Positions 48,166-59,736 of a DNA stretch of 60,000 bases are shown here, one piece after another; position 1 is the first letter of the stretch; the number at the start of each line of letters is the position of its first letter. The position numbers were made by a program, and so were the translations under genes. This DNA comes from Symsagittifera roscoffensis. Its lineage: Eukaryota > Xenacoelomorpha > Acoela > Convolutidae. Location of the stretch: assembly GCF_963678635.1 (NCBI RefSeq), contig NC_087068.1:13211872-13271871 (forward strand). Direction: 5' to 3'. The notes beneath the pieces are model-generated. The model had not been told where the DNA came from. It was given only the letters and a program-made list of their open reading frames with translations, and ran no database searches.

Positions 48166-48956
48166 ATAAATCTCTATTAATTCTCAATTTCATATTATTA
48201 TATTAATCTCTTCCAGTCGCTAATCAGATTATTTTAGCGTTGCGAAAAACTTTTGTCTTTATTTTTCCGTTTTTCTACTAATTTACGAAGGAAACGGATG
48301 AAAAAATCCCTTACTAACACTGCTGCTATTTCAAGTTATTTTCGTTAGTATCACCTCATTCGTGCACACATTTCCCTGATTCAAACATCTCCCACTACCT
48401 TAAAAAACCAGCGAAACTCATAAAAAAGCGGGAATTACAGAAAGAAGAATTTATTTTAATTAATTCAATATTGATTTTAATCCTTATTTTTTAAATTACC
48501 TTACGCAGATAATTTTTATCAGAATTTTCTATGCTATAGCAAACGGATATCTTCCGTTGTTACTCTTTTCAGTGTTACTCTTTTGCACTTTAATCAACGT
48601 ATTGAAACTTTACTATCACTCCAGGCAAAACTACTACAATAGAGATGCTACAATTGACGGGTGAATTAGGGGAAAAAATCTTTTTTTTTGTAAAGTTTTG
48701 TTTAAAACAAAAGAACGCTGTTATGGTGATTTCAAAGGACACGGGTGATCCCTTGAAATACGATTCTTTTTCATTATTCAGTTCTAGCGTATGTTGCTTC
48801 AACATCAAAAAATGTTGCTTTACTATTGATATAATGACGCGTCTCGAGCTACCAGCGTCTTAATCAAATGGCGACGATAAAGCAAAATCAAATTATGCTC
48901 TTTATTGAAAACAACGAAGGGAAAAAAGCAATGAATAGTTTTAAAAAAATAAGAAC

Positions 48957-49164
48957 CCTGCAAAAGCAGCTCGCTATCATACGAGACTATCTTCTTCTTT
49001 TTGGCGGCTTTGAGGGTTCCAACTAGAGCTTCGAAGATGTTGGCACATTTATCGTCGGCAAAAAGAACTCCGAACGTCACGACTGGCCGTCCATCAGAGT
49101 TGGATTCCTCAGAGAGACGTTTGATCTCTTCTTTCAACATTTCAACTTCTTTTTCAACGTCCAT
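48957..49164 (-). CDS. ABRACL: Costars-family protein (ABRACL), first coding exon; last exon not placed
   Basis: Small cytosolic protein of the costars family, linked to actin dynamics and cell motility. This exon encodes 69 residues plus one base: an N-terminal helix (DVEKEVEMLKEEIKRLSEE), then VTFGVLFADDKCANIFEALV and GTLKAAKKKKIVSYDSELLLQ. These match the family almost end to end. Family members run to about 80-85 residues and continue with G-V-H-D then an Ile/Leu-rich tail. Here the frame runs instead into an unrelated Phe-rich stretch directly after a GT (CAGG|GTTCTT), so a short 3' exon is expected downstream on the minus strand. A candidate ending EDIRLL and a stop lies near 48536-48562, but its acceptor lacks a pyrimidine tract. 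The start codon follows a 3' splice site (CACTTCAG) by 14 nt. Confidence 0.93.
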
Positions 49165-49178
49165 CGAATCAATTTAAT

Positions 49179-50950
49179 CTGAAGTGCCAAAAATTACAAC
49201 AATGGAAACCAAATAAGTGAACTTTAAATTGCCACAAAAGACCTCAAAAGTCCACCCTAACGGCTTCACTAAAGAACACTTCGTTTAAAATTTCAAAAAA
49301 AAATTCTGAGAAAAATGAGCTCATTTCTGTCTGCTTCCAACCTGTCTTGCATAAAATGTGTAGATATGTTTCTTTATCTAGCCATGGTCAGACATTATGT
49401 TTTTAGGAAATCGCTACACTGTTAAGGCTAACTAGACAAACGGCAATATTGATGCTTTTGTTCAGGCCACAATTTTTGAGAACTCTCCAAACTTCAAGGG
49501 CCTCAAAAGCAACTTCAAATAGGAAAACATGATGATACTTTTGAAAAATGTGATTCTGATTTAGAAAATAATCGCGGTTCAAGATTTGCTGCTTCTATGA
49601 CGTTCTAAAAATTGCGTCAACATTAGAGAGTTGAATGATTTAATGTAACAACAATGTAATTGAACAAAAGCAACCCAGGATGAAAAAAAGGCAATTCACT
49701 AACTATTAGAAATTAACTATTACTTGGGAGGTCAGTTACTAATGGTTGAAGCATTGAGAATTACTCGTACAGCAATCAAATCAGATTATGTCCTTAATGA
49801 ATTGGGTTGATAGACTTGCTTAACTTAGCGGTAATTTTGCACTTCGCCTCTCATGCGAAGTAACAGAGAAAAGTTCGAAAAGAAAACATTGAACTTTAGC
49901 CAGCAATTGGCTTTGAAAAAAGTAGGCCAAATTAAACCAATCAATACATAATATTCAATTAAATCATGATCAATTTCAATTTTATATTCACAAAGGGTGA
50001 AAAATAGCTCGGTTGTTGGACATTTTTTGAACAACAAGAGGTCGTTTTTTACCGCAGGTGGGTTAAAACCTTCCAACATATTACTCAACTTCTGATCAAT
50101 TCCGGTTAAAATTAAGTCAAAAACACTGGAGTGAGACTGTGTGCAACAGCAAAACAGTCACAAGCATTTAAAGATTTTGCTGCACCCAGATTTTGCGATG
50201 AACCGAAATTTAAAGAATACTATTTGGACCACATAAGAACGGCCTATTTTTTTTTGATATATCGTAAATAATTTGCAAATAAAAAGTCTTTTTTGTTTTA
50301 TGAGACTCCCAGAGTTTTAAAGGTCCCATACTCTACGGGTGGGACCTAGGAAGAAGTGGATCCCAATAAATCAATAGTCTTGAATACGCAGATCCATAAG
50401 TAGGACTTTTGGACAAACAAAAAAGTAGCCGTAAACAAGCAAGGGCAGCCGTTTGCTGCGCAAGAAGCACTTAATGCTCGGACCACAATCATAAAACATA
50501 GCCAACAGGCACTTGGATAAGAGTCAATGAACGCACTTAAATAAAAAAAAAACTGTTATTTCGAAACAAGAACCCACTTTCGTAAATGGAGCGCGCAGTT
50601 TCCCTAAGTTTTAGCAGACGAATTTGAATTACTCAAAAAAAGCTTTAATACGTAAGTGTATTCACAAAGACATTAATAAGTATGAATGCACTTCTGTAGT
50701 TATTACAGCATTTTAGGACTTATCACTGAAAAAAATCAACATCAAGACCTAGACATGCAAAAATATTTCATACTTTTACTTACTAAAGTTCATTACAAAT
50801 TTACATGCACAAATATGACAGCTTCCCATAAAAGTACCAAAAATCACTTTGAAGCTCATAGAGGACCTAAATCAAAAAAGAATTACTTCGTTCATTATAA
50901 CTTAAAAAATAGGTTGAAAAACAGACTGCAAATTTCTGTTCACGAGTATT
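49179..50950. other. Upstream of ABRACL, no gene seen
   Basis: No coding exon is recognised. Strong minus-strand donors further upstream (CAG|GTGAGT at about 52828 and AAG|GTTAGT at about 53053, the latter after a GC-rich stretch) could belong to a conventional 5' leader exon of ABRACL. This is not established. Confidence 0.4.
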
Positions 50951-50953
50951 GAG

Positions 50954-51558
50954 ACACAGAGGCGAAGTTTCACTTCGCAAACACCAGCGGGATTACGACA
51001 AAAAGCAGCTCTAGAAAAAGCAATAACAAAAAAACTGAAATGAGCCTCGAATTAGCAAAAATTTGGTTAGGTCTAGGATTCGATCTGCGACCTACTGCAA
51101 TCAAAATACTTTGAGTCTTACGCACTAACCACTCGGCCACGCATGGTTAACCACCGACAAACACTAGTCACGAATAAAGAAGCTACATATGCTAATAAAT
51201 TGCCAATGCCATTCAGCAAAAGTGGCACCCAATACAAATAGACACATTTTTGCAAGTAATAAATTGGAATATAACAAACTGAAGACATCCACACCAACTG
51301 AAAGCATGTAAAAAAGCAAAGCATAAAGCCACTTTATGTATAAATTATGCACTTATGATTGTTATGCTGTCTGAAACAATTTTTTTTTCGGTTCATTTGA
51401 TGAAACAAAAATGCATCAAATGTGTTATTTTATTACGATTCGAATTTGGAACCACATGCTATCAAAAAGTTGTAAAGGTGTTCCAAAATAGGCACCAATA
51501 TTTGCGACTTAGGTTAGAAAAATAGGTTCTTAATAATACACTAAGCTGACGCTAGTGT
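50954..51558 (-). mobile_element. Terminal-hairpin element with antisense tRNA-Leu-like core, fullest copy
   Basis: The left end is ACACAGAGGCGAAGTTTCAC then TTCGC. The right end is CACCAATATTTGCGACTTAGG and ACACTAAGCTGACGCTAGTGT. On the minus strand 51068-51150 has a textbook A box TGGCCGAGTGGTTAGTGCG, anticodon arm with CAA (Leu), a long variable region and B box AGATCGAATCC. Conserved sequence continues about 400 bp on the far side of the tRNA-like part, unlike a simple SINE whose tRNA is the 5' head. Confidence 0.75.
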
Positions 51559-51632
51559 AAAAAGTGTTCGGTTCAACAACACTTTAAAGCATTGCATCCT
51601 AGTTTGCGGCATAAGTCGATTAAATGCAAAAC

Positions 51633-51790
51633 ACACAGAGGTATTTCAAAGTTTCGCACCATTTGCGATACATCACATGATAGCGTGACGAGTAAAAAAA
51701 ACGATATCGAAAAAAATTAGACCCATGAAAATTTTCATCTCACGATTTGCCTCAAATGAAAATCATTTTGAGGAAAAAATTCCAAAAAAG
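51633..51790 (+). repeat. Diverged left end of the terminal-hairpin family
   Basis: ACACAGAGGTATTTCAAAGT then TTCGCACCATTTGCGATACA. It is followed by AAAATTAGACCCATGAAAATT, a sequence shared with about 43055 and 43730. Confidence 0.5.
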
Positions 51791-52059
51791 ACAATAACCA
51801 GCGTTAGATTATTCAGCATTACAATTTTTTGTAGCGGAAATTAAGCCGACAATAATAGGGTAATAGTCAGTTGAGCCGAGAAAAACCAACCTTGACAAAA
51901 AAAACTGTTCTAGTCCCCTCAACAATCAAAACTTTTTTTGCTCTTCAAACTACTCAATATGAAGGCAATTTGCCAATCTAGCATATGCCTAAAGCTATAA
52001 AGTCAAATATACCTTTCAATTAAAAAAAACAGACAAACAAATTGAAAAATTGGAGTTTG

Positions 52060-52290
52060 TATTTTACAACCAAGAATACATCCAATTTTTGAATTTCGAA
52101 GAAAAAATAGATGGCCTTAAAGCTTTAAGAATTTGTAGAACAATTTATGATGGACACTTTTTGTTATATTTGCCCAATTCAATTGAGAAAACTGGATCAA
52201 TAGGTAAAACTTTCATTTCACTGGGAAACCTGATGAATAAATTCAATTTTCGAAACTAGTAGTCGATCACGTTTTTCGTGACCTTTAAGA
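52060..52290 (+). repeat. Dispersed repeat family F, copy 3
   Basis: Shares AAAAAATAGATGGCC, CAATTTATGATGGACAC, GGTAAAACTTTCATTTC and CGAAACTAGTAGT with the two copies in RMI1 intron 8. The open frame across it is therefore not a gene. Confidence 0.6.
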
Positions 52291-54378
52291 TTTGCTGTTC
52301 GATAGTAGAGTTTGCCTTCCTTTTAACAATGGAAATGCACTGAACTTAACAAGAAATCACAGGTCAAACCGCGAAAAACAAAAATTAAGACTCACTACGA
52401 AAACTACTCTTAAAAAGAACAGTTATAGAAACAATAGAAATGGTAAATAGAAACAGGTCCCAATATGTTTATGGGTTTGGACAGGTCTGTTGGTAGTCCA
52501 CTTTTTACAGGTGAGTCCTGTTAACCAAGCTCTTTACAGAAATCGAATTTTTTGTACCCGGTTGCAATACATTTTCTAATCTAGCCAATTAAAGTAGCTA
52601 GCCACGAAGATGAGAATTTATATTTTTTGATAAACACTAGCCGTCAGAAAATTCTCTACTTATCACTGTCAACAAAGTAAGCACATTTCGAGAATCCGAT
52701 AATAGTGAAAATGGAAACCTGGTGATTTTTATGGAAAAAATCTGGCCTTTAAGTCGTTGTGGCTGAGAAGACAACTGAGTTTTCTGATCCTTATCAGAAG
52801 ATAACCAAAGTTGTAAAACAAAACTCACCTGTGGTTCAAAACGATTGTTTTTTTTAAAGCTCAAGTAGGTTTTAATTTGTGGCGACTACATATACATTGG
52901 AACTTGCCCTCGTACTTGATCAGTCGGCTCTAGCAATGAATTAAACACCACCACATTAATTTAGAGAATATCATAGCGACAAATGAAATTTTGTGTTAAA
53001 TAATAAGAGCCTAAGGAGGGAAATAAAAAGGGAAAGAGTCTAAAATTCAATACACTAACCTTGTTTTCGGAACCCGCGCTGGGTGGAAAAAAGCAGAACT
53101 AGAAGTACTGCCACTCAATTATTTATCTTTTGTTGCCTGGGGAGCACAAGATAAATAAATTTGGAAGACTGGGGTGATATAGGAATGAAACGAAATGCTA
53201 TCGCGACATCAAACCAGCAGGAAATCATTCAATTTTCAGATCAAACAGAAAGCGAGAATATAGGGTTGCTTCAAAGTTAATCCTTTTAGATCAGATTAAA
53301 AGAAAAATTAGAAAGAGCCTCTTCGTCTCTGAATTGAAAGTGGGGATTGGATCAATGAAATGTAGATGGCGTAAGATTCAGGAGAGGGGAAAGGGGGGAG
53401 GGGTTAAAAAGAGATAAAAAAAAGAATAAGGAGGTTCAAATTAAAAGGTAGGTTGAAATTTAAAATGAGGCTGAACAAATAGAAAGAAGAAGTGATTAAT
53501 TCCACTCACAATACAACCCAAAGACAAAGAAGAATATCCTCTTATTTTGCAGGCAAATTGGCAAAAATGACTTTACGTCACAAGTTAAGAGCGGAAACGT
53601 TCATGGTAACTTTAGCAGAAGTAATTCACGCGGGCACAAATTGGTTTAAGTGAAAAGGGCAGCGCAAAATGAGGCAGAAAATATGAAATTTCAGGTCACA
53701 AGAGAGGTGAAAATTTCAACTTTGCGTCATAAAAACGTGCGCTTAAGATAATTAATGCCAACTGCAAAATTAAAGCAACTTGATAGGACAGACTTCATAT
53801 ATGCATGTGACCACAGAGTAGAAAAAGTCTAAAAATATACACTATCTCTGGAAAATAGTTATCTATTTTAATAACCACTGGAAAATATGTACAGAAATAA
53901 GCTTTTTCTGTGGCGAATATAGTCACTTGCTTAGTTACCCTGTGGTTATTGCATCCGAAAATATAATAAAAAATTCATCTCTGCTGGAGTTACCAATGAA
54001 CAAACCAATAACTTCATATTTGCTCTTCACTTTTTTTCCTATTTCGCTGCCGCCATCTGAAAACACCATCAATATACCAGACTGTAAAAACAATTAATAA
54101 TGTTTGCAAGCTAGTATTTCCATGTAAAGGGGATGGATCTGTGATCTGTCTATCTCAAATACAGGCTTTTAGCAGTCTACATTTTAGATGACAAGTATTT
54201 GTATGAGCTTGTAGCATACAAAAAAGCTAGCGTAACAAAAACGCCACGCATAATATCCTTTCTGCGAAAACGTATGTCTACCTAAAAGTTTGTCAGCTTT
54301 AATTCCTAGTGGCGTCTTTTAAGGCAGGTGATTTCACTTATTTGTGAAGGTGTTTAAAACTCTTCATTTTCCATCCCC

Positions 54379-55478
54379 TTTTAATGGTATGTCGCTTCCT
54401 CCTTTTTCGCCATCTTAAGCTCTTGACACAGCTTTCTACGAGCTTGTATGACGTTCTGGTGTCGAAACTTCAACACTACAGATTTAATAAAAGTGCGAGA
54501 CAGCGGTAAGCAGTTTTCAATACGCCAAATAAGGCTAAATTATGGATACACAGATATTGCAACTGCCATAAAAAAAGCTAAGATCTTTCGTCTCGAGACA
54601 GTTAAAGTGTTTTAAGGTGGTCCTTTGTTACCGGGGTCTTTCTCGGAAACACTTAGCCGATGTCTGGTCCGGTAATAATGGAATGCGGTCTGTATGTAGA
54701 CAACCGCGTATTCATACTCGTCAATAAGCAGACAAATACTGTATTAACCAATCAGAATCGAGATGGGAAAGCAAATTTACAAAATAAATAATTATTAAGT
54801 TCTCCCTTGTCTTGATTCTGATTGGTTAATATAGTATAAGTGTGCCTACTGACGAGTATGAAAACACAGTTGTCTAAATGATGCTACGCAACCGGTAATA
54901 CTATAGCTACACTTTGCTCAAATGAGGTGGTGAAATAAACTTTAGATCCCGGTGTGGAACAAATGATAGCATTGTGCGTGACAAAGTAATGGTTCGCCAA
55001 AAAATATGAGCACATAACGGCTGAACTGAATTTGAGGCGATGAAGTTCCTCGTTTGTCGTTACCTACTTAAAAAGATCAAAGTCGATATTCTGAGTGTTA
55101 CTGGTCAAAAAACCAGATATGGGAAAATTAAGCGCGTGAATTACTGCTACAGAAGGTAGGCCGAAAAGCGTAGAAGTCCATATATAAACCAACACAAAAT
55201 CCGATATAGCAATCATTGTTGATAAATATGTCTTTTTTGATTAAGACGATTAAAAGCCCTGAAAGTTTAGAAGCTCTCAACAAGAGGCTTCAATAAAGAG
55301 AAACATATATAAAAATTGAAAATTAAGCCGACAAAAATACACCAGAAAAACAAAAGTTCGAATAATCAAATATTTCCAGAAATAAGTCAAATTATTAGGT
55401 ACCGAAAAAAAGGTCCGTCCAGGATTCGAACACCGGACTTTAAGATCCCAGAGCACGCACTTTACTGCTATAAAAGCG
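54379..55478 (+). repeat. 1.1-kb tandem duplication, unit 1
   Basis: Starts TTTTAATGGTATGTCGCTTC and ends TTTACTGCTATAAAAGCG. It is almost identical to the next 1.12 kb. The end of the unit carries a minus-strand tRNA-like segment with B box GTGTTCGAATCC (55415-55478). Confidence 0.9.
54697..54876. mobile_element. 180-bp foldback MITE, copy 1
   Basis: Ends TAGACAAC and GTTGTCTA. Long imperfect inverted arms of about 70 bp include TATTAACCAATCAGAATCGA on one side and its complement on the other. The flanking TA may be the target duplication of a Tc1/mariner-type MITE. Confidence 0.75.
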
Positions 55479-56600
55479 TTTTAATGGTATGTCGCTTACT
55501 CCTTTTTCGCCATCTCAAGCTCTTGACACAGCTTTCTACGAGCTTGTATGACGTTCTGGTGTCGAAACTTCAACACTACAGATTTAATAAAAGAGCGAGA
55601 CAGCGGTAAGCAGTTTTCAATACGCCAAATTAAGCTAAATTATGGATACACAGATATTGCAACTGCCATAGAAAAAAGCTAAAATCTTTCGTCTCGAGAC
55701 AGTTAAAGTGTTTTAAGGTGGTCCTTTGTTAGAGGGGTCTTCCTCAGAAACACTTAGCCGATGTCTGGTCAGGTAATAATGGAATGCGGTCTGTATTTAG
55801 ACAACCGCGTATTCATACTCGTCCATAAGCAAACGAATACTGTATTAACCAATCAGAATCGAGATGGGAAAGCAGATTTAAGAAATAAATAATTATTAAG
55901 TTCTCCCTTGTCTTGATTCTGATTGGTTAAAATAGTAAAAGTGTGCCTACTGACGAGTATGAATACACAGTTGTCTAAATGATGCTACACAGTTGTCTAA
56001 ATGATGCTACGTAACCGGTAATTCTATAGCTACACTGTGCTCAAATGAGGTGGTGAAATAAACTTTAGATCCCGGTGTGAAACAAATGATAGCATTGTGC
56101 GGGACAAAGTATTGGTTCGCCAAATAATATGAGCACATAACGGCTGAACTGAACTTGAGGCGATGAAGTTCCTCGTTTGTCGTTACCTACTTAAAAAGAT
56201 CAAAGTCGATATTCTGAGTGTTACTGGTCAAAAAACCAGATATGGAAAAATTAAGCGCGTGAATTACTGCTACTGAAGGTAAGCCGAAAAGCTTGGAAGT
56301 CCCTATATAAACCAACACAAAATCCGATATAGCAATCATTGTTGATAAAATGTCTTTTTTGATTAAGACGATTAAAAGCCCTGAAAGTTTAGAAGCTCTG
56401 AACAAGAGGCTTGATTAAAGAGAAACATATATAAAAATTGGAAAACAAGCCGACAAAAGCACACCAGAAAAACAAAAGTTCGAATAATCAAATATTTCCA
56501 GAAATAAGTCAAATTATTAGGTACCGAAAAAAAGGACCGACCAGGATTCGAACACCGGACTTTAAGATCCCAAAGCAAGCACTTTACTGCTATACAAGCG
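55479..56600 (+). repeat. 1.1-kb tandem duplication, unit 2
   Basis: Same sequence as unit 1 with scattered substitutions. A 22-bp duplication (ACAGTTGTCTAAATGATGCT repeated at about 55968 and 55990) makes it longer. It ends with the same tRNA-like segment. Confidence 0.9.
55798..55977. mobile_element. 180-bp foldback MITE, copy 2
   Basis: Same length and ends as copy 1, duplicated together with the surrounding 1.1-kb unit. The nearly equal divergence inside and outside implies the MITE was present before the duplication. Confidence 0.75.
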
Positions 56601-56795
56601 TGAAGGGGCTTCGAAGGTTTTGAGGTCCCATAAAAAGGCAAGTTCAAAATCTTATAAGCTGTTCACTGGATAAAAAGTCTGGTTCCCGATTGCATGTCAT
56701 TTGCTCTCGCAAATGAAATCACAATATGTTGTCAATATAAATTTTTAATCGAATAAATCGTAAGCTCTTCGAATACCAGGAACATTCTATGATTG
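56420..56795 (-). repeat. Dispersed repeat family E, copy 1 (tRNA-like at one end)
   Basis: From AAGCCGACAAAAGCACACC through the minus-strand tRNA-like segment (B box GTGTTCGAATCC) to GGAACATTCTATGATTGAC. The same order is found at 59005-59375. Confidence 0.7.
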
Positions 56796-56805
56796 ACAGA
56801 GTTTT

Positions 56806-57370
56806 TCAAGATGGTCCTTTGTTAATGGTGTCTTCCTCAGAAACACTTAACCGATGTCTGGTCCGGTAATAGTATAGCTACACTGCCCTCAAATGAGGTG
56901 GTGAAACAAACTTTAGATCCCGGTGTAAAACAAATGATAGCATTGTGCGGGACAAATGGTTTGTTCGCCAAATAATATGAGCACAATTGGTGAATTGAAT
57001 TTGAAGCGATGAAGTTCCTCATTTGTCGTTACCTACTAAAAAAGAACGATCAAAGTCGATATTCTGAGTGTTACGCCAAATAATATGAGCACATAATGGC
57101 TGAATTGAATTTGAGGCGATGAAGTTCCTCATTTGTCGTTACCTACTAAAAAGATTAAAGTCGATATTCTGAGTTTCACTAAATAAAAAACCAGATATGG
57201 GACAATTAAACGCTTGAATCACTGCTACGGAAGATTAGCCGAAAAGCGTGGAAGTCCCTAGGAAAACCAACACGAAATCCGGGATAGCAATCATTGTTGA
57301 TAAATATGTCTTTTTTTGATTAAGACGATTAAACGCCCTGAACGTTTAAAAGCACTAAACAAGAGGCCTG
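56806..57370 (+). repeat. Partial third copy of the 1.1-kb unit
   Basis: Starts at GATGGTCCTTTGTTAATGG, lacks the 180-bp foldback element, and contains its own internal duplication of about 90 bp (CGCCAAATAATATGAGCACA at 56967 and 57073). Confidence 0.75.
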
Positions 57371-57399
57371 ATTAAATAAACAACGATGACTTCCGCATG

Positions 57400-58990
57400 A
57401 TAAAAATTTGTGGCTTTTATTTCAATTAACTTGAAAGAGAGTCTAAAAATACAGACGTTTAAACGGTATTTTAAACTGCCCTTTTTAAAACTGATTTGAT
57501 ACACAGGTACAATGTACGAAACTGAAAAAAAAGATTGTCTGAAGAAAATATTCACTTCCTTTTCCAAAACGTGTCTGCATTCCAATTGTTAACGTAGCTG
57601 TCAATCATTAGTTGAAACAAAAATACCAAAAAAAACATGAAGTAAACGAAATCAAAGGCCATGTTGATTCGCCAAGTTATGTAAGCAGAAAAAAATGAAA
57701 CATATTTTTGGAATTTCGAACTTAATCAACTAAATGTTTTTTGAAAATTCTAAAATCTTTGAAGATATACATTTTTTTCGATAAAATTACCAGAATTAGA
57801 AGATTGGATCGAAAAGATGAACAAGTATAGTAGTTAAATTCAATTTTGAAAACGACCAGTTTTTCGTCATTGTTCCGAACATTTGAAAAATGGGGAGGAG
57901 CTTTGTAGTCGGATTTGTTTGAGTTTTTGCCTTTTTTTTTGGTTTCCAAGCAAGATCAAGACCCAAAATTAATCATCGAAATGGGCTAATAGATACATCA
58001 TATTAAAGCCTTCTCAGTCGTGATTCGAACGACATAAAAATGTTTCTCAGTGTCGAGAAAAATGTTTCTCAGTGTCGGTTTGGGATTTTGGCTTTAAATC
58101 TAATTTCGAACGCTTGAAGCAAGCCAGCAGATTTAATATAAAAGGATAAATTGTGAAACTGTAGGCAAAATGTTTACTGAAACTTATACTGCGTTTTTGG
58201 AACAAATTGAATTTTTTTTTCTGATAAATTTTCCACAAAACCGTTTACCGATTTTCCTATTTTTCTATTACTGTCGAATATACCTAAAATTCAGGTTTGC
58301 TTCAGATACTTTCATCACACCACGCTCAAGAAACATTAATTTGAAAAAAGCAAGAGAAAAATTTTCATGTAATTTTTTTTCAGAATTTGGTCAAAACATT
58401 CTGAGCTACTTGCACAGCAACCGGGTACTCTTGTTTTTTTTTTGTGATTAAAGAAAATTTTTTCCTTCCGTTTGACCTAGAAACAGTTGATCGTTAACAA
58501 TATTTAAGACATATTCTGAAAAAAAAAATCACGCGACCTGAATAATCACCCTACTCTTTTCAAGGTTTAACACCTGATTAGAAAAACTTACCGCAGCTTA
58601 AAACACTGCCAAGGAAATAAGACAAGCAAAATAGACGCCGTTGACTGACAGGAAATTAGACCAAATAGCAGAACGCATTTCAAAAATTTATACTTTTCAG
58701 ATTTAACATTTTTTATTAACAACAACGATTCATAATAAATAATTTGACCAAAAGAAAAAGAGACAGAAATCACTAAGTAGAAAAAACACTTAAAAAGGAA
58801 ATACATCAGCAAAAGTCTGGAAAACACAAACGCAAAACACAATCTTTAGCATTAAATAAAAAATAGTATCGGTGACCGAGAAGCCACAAGGACGATAATA
58901 CTTCGCTAGACGACCGTTTAGTCGAAAACAAAAAAATGCCCGAAAAAACCTCATGAGTTGATATGTTTCACTACTCGAAGATAGTATATT
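57400..58990. other. No gene seen
   Basis: AT-rich and without family motifs. A short direct repeat (AAATGTTTCTCAGTGTCG twice, 58038 and 58060) is the only structure noted. Confidence 0.5.
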
Positions 58991-59004
58991 TCAGACCTCT
59001 AGAA

Positions 59005-59375
59005 ACATAAAAAAATTGGAAATTAAGCCGTCAAAAATACACCAGAAAAACAATAGTTCGAATAATTAGATATTCCCAGAAATTAGTCAAATTCTAAGGT
59101 ACCGAAAAAAAACAAGGTCCGGCCAGGATTCGAAGACCGGACCTTAAAATCCCAAAGCACGCGCTTTTTCGCTGTACAAGCGTGAAGGGTTTCGAAGGTT
59201 TTGATGTTCCATAAAAAAGCAAGTTCAAATTCTTATAAGCTATTTACTGAATAAAAGTCTATTTCGCGATTACAAGTCATTTGCTCTCGCAAGGAAATCA
59301 CAATATGTTGTCAATAAAAATTTATACTCGGTTAAATCATAAGCTCTTCGAAAATCAGGAACATTCTATGATTGA
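59005..59375 (-). repeat. Dispersed repeat family E, copy 2
   Basis: AAGCCGTCAAAAATACACC, a tRNA-like segment (59115-59180), CATTTGCTCTCGCAAGGAAATC and GGAACATTCTATGATTGAC match the 56420 copy. An ACACAGAGGTGATGCGG end of the hairpin family follows directly at 59391. Confidence 0.7.
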
Positions 59376-59736
59376 CACTTTTTTGATACACAGAGGTGAT
59401 GCGGATATTCAAACTATTCGTGATACCAACTGAATACAAAATTTTAAGCAAGCGGACAGAAAATGAGACCGAACAAAGACAATTGGTTGAAATCAAATTC
59501 TGAACTTCATACATTGGTCGCGAATTAAGTTTATTTTGACGCAAAACTGTTAAGAAACACTTTCGCAAAAAATCTACTTTCGACTCTAAAACAAAAAAAA
59601 TGATACAATAAAAGGCAAGTAAGCCGATCTACTATGAGCGGAAACCATTTAAGCCCAAAAAAATGAAACGAAGAATAATCACAAAATTGGAGCTGGTTGA
59701 TTTGAAAATTATAGAAATAAATAAATACTCGCGAGT

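Noticed and set aside
34791-49164. Operon of DHFR, RhoBTB and ABRACL on one strand
   Set aside because: Gaps of 4.4 and 7.9 kb filled with repeats are far larger than in known spliced-leader operons.
21075-51150. tRNA genes at 21075, 27345 and 51068
   Set aside because: A and B boxes and a Leu-type anticodon arm are visible, but acceptor stems do not pair and the flanks are shared repeat sequence. They are tRNA-derived repeats.
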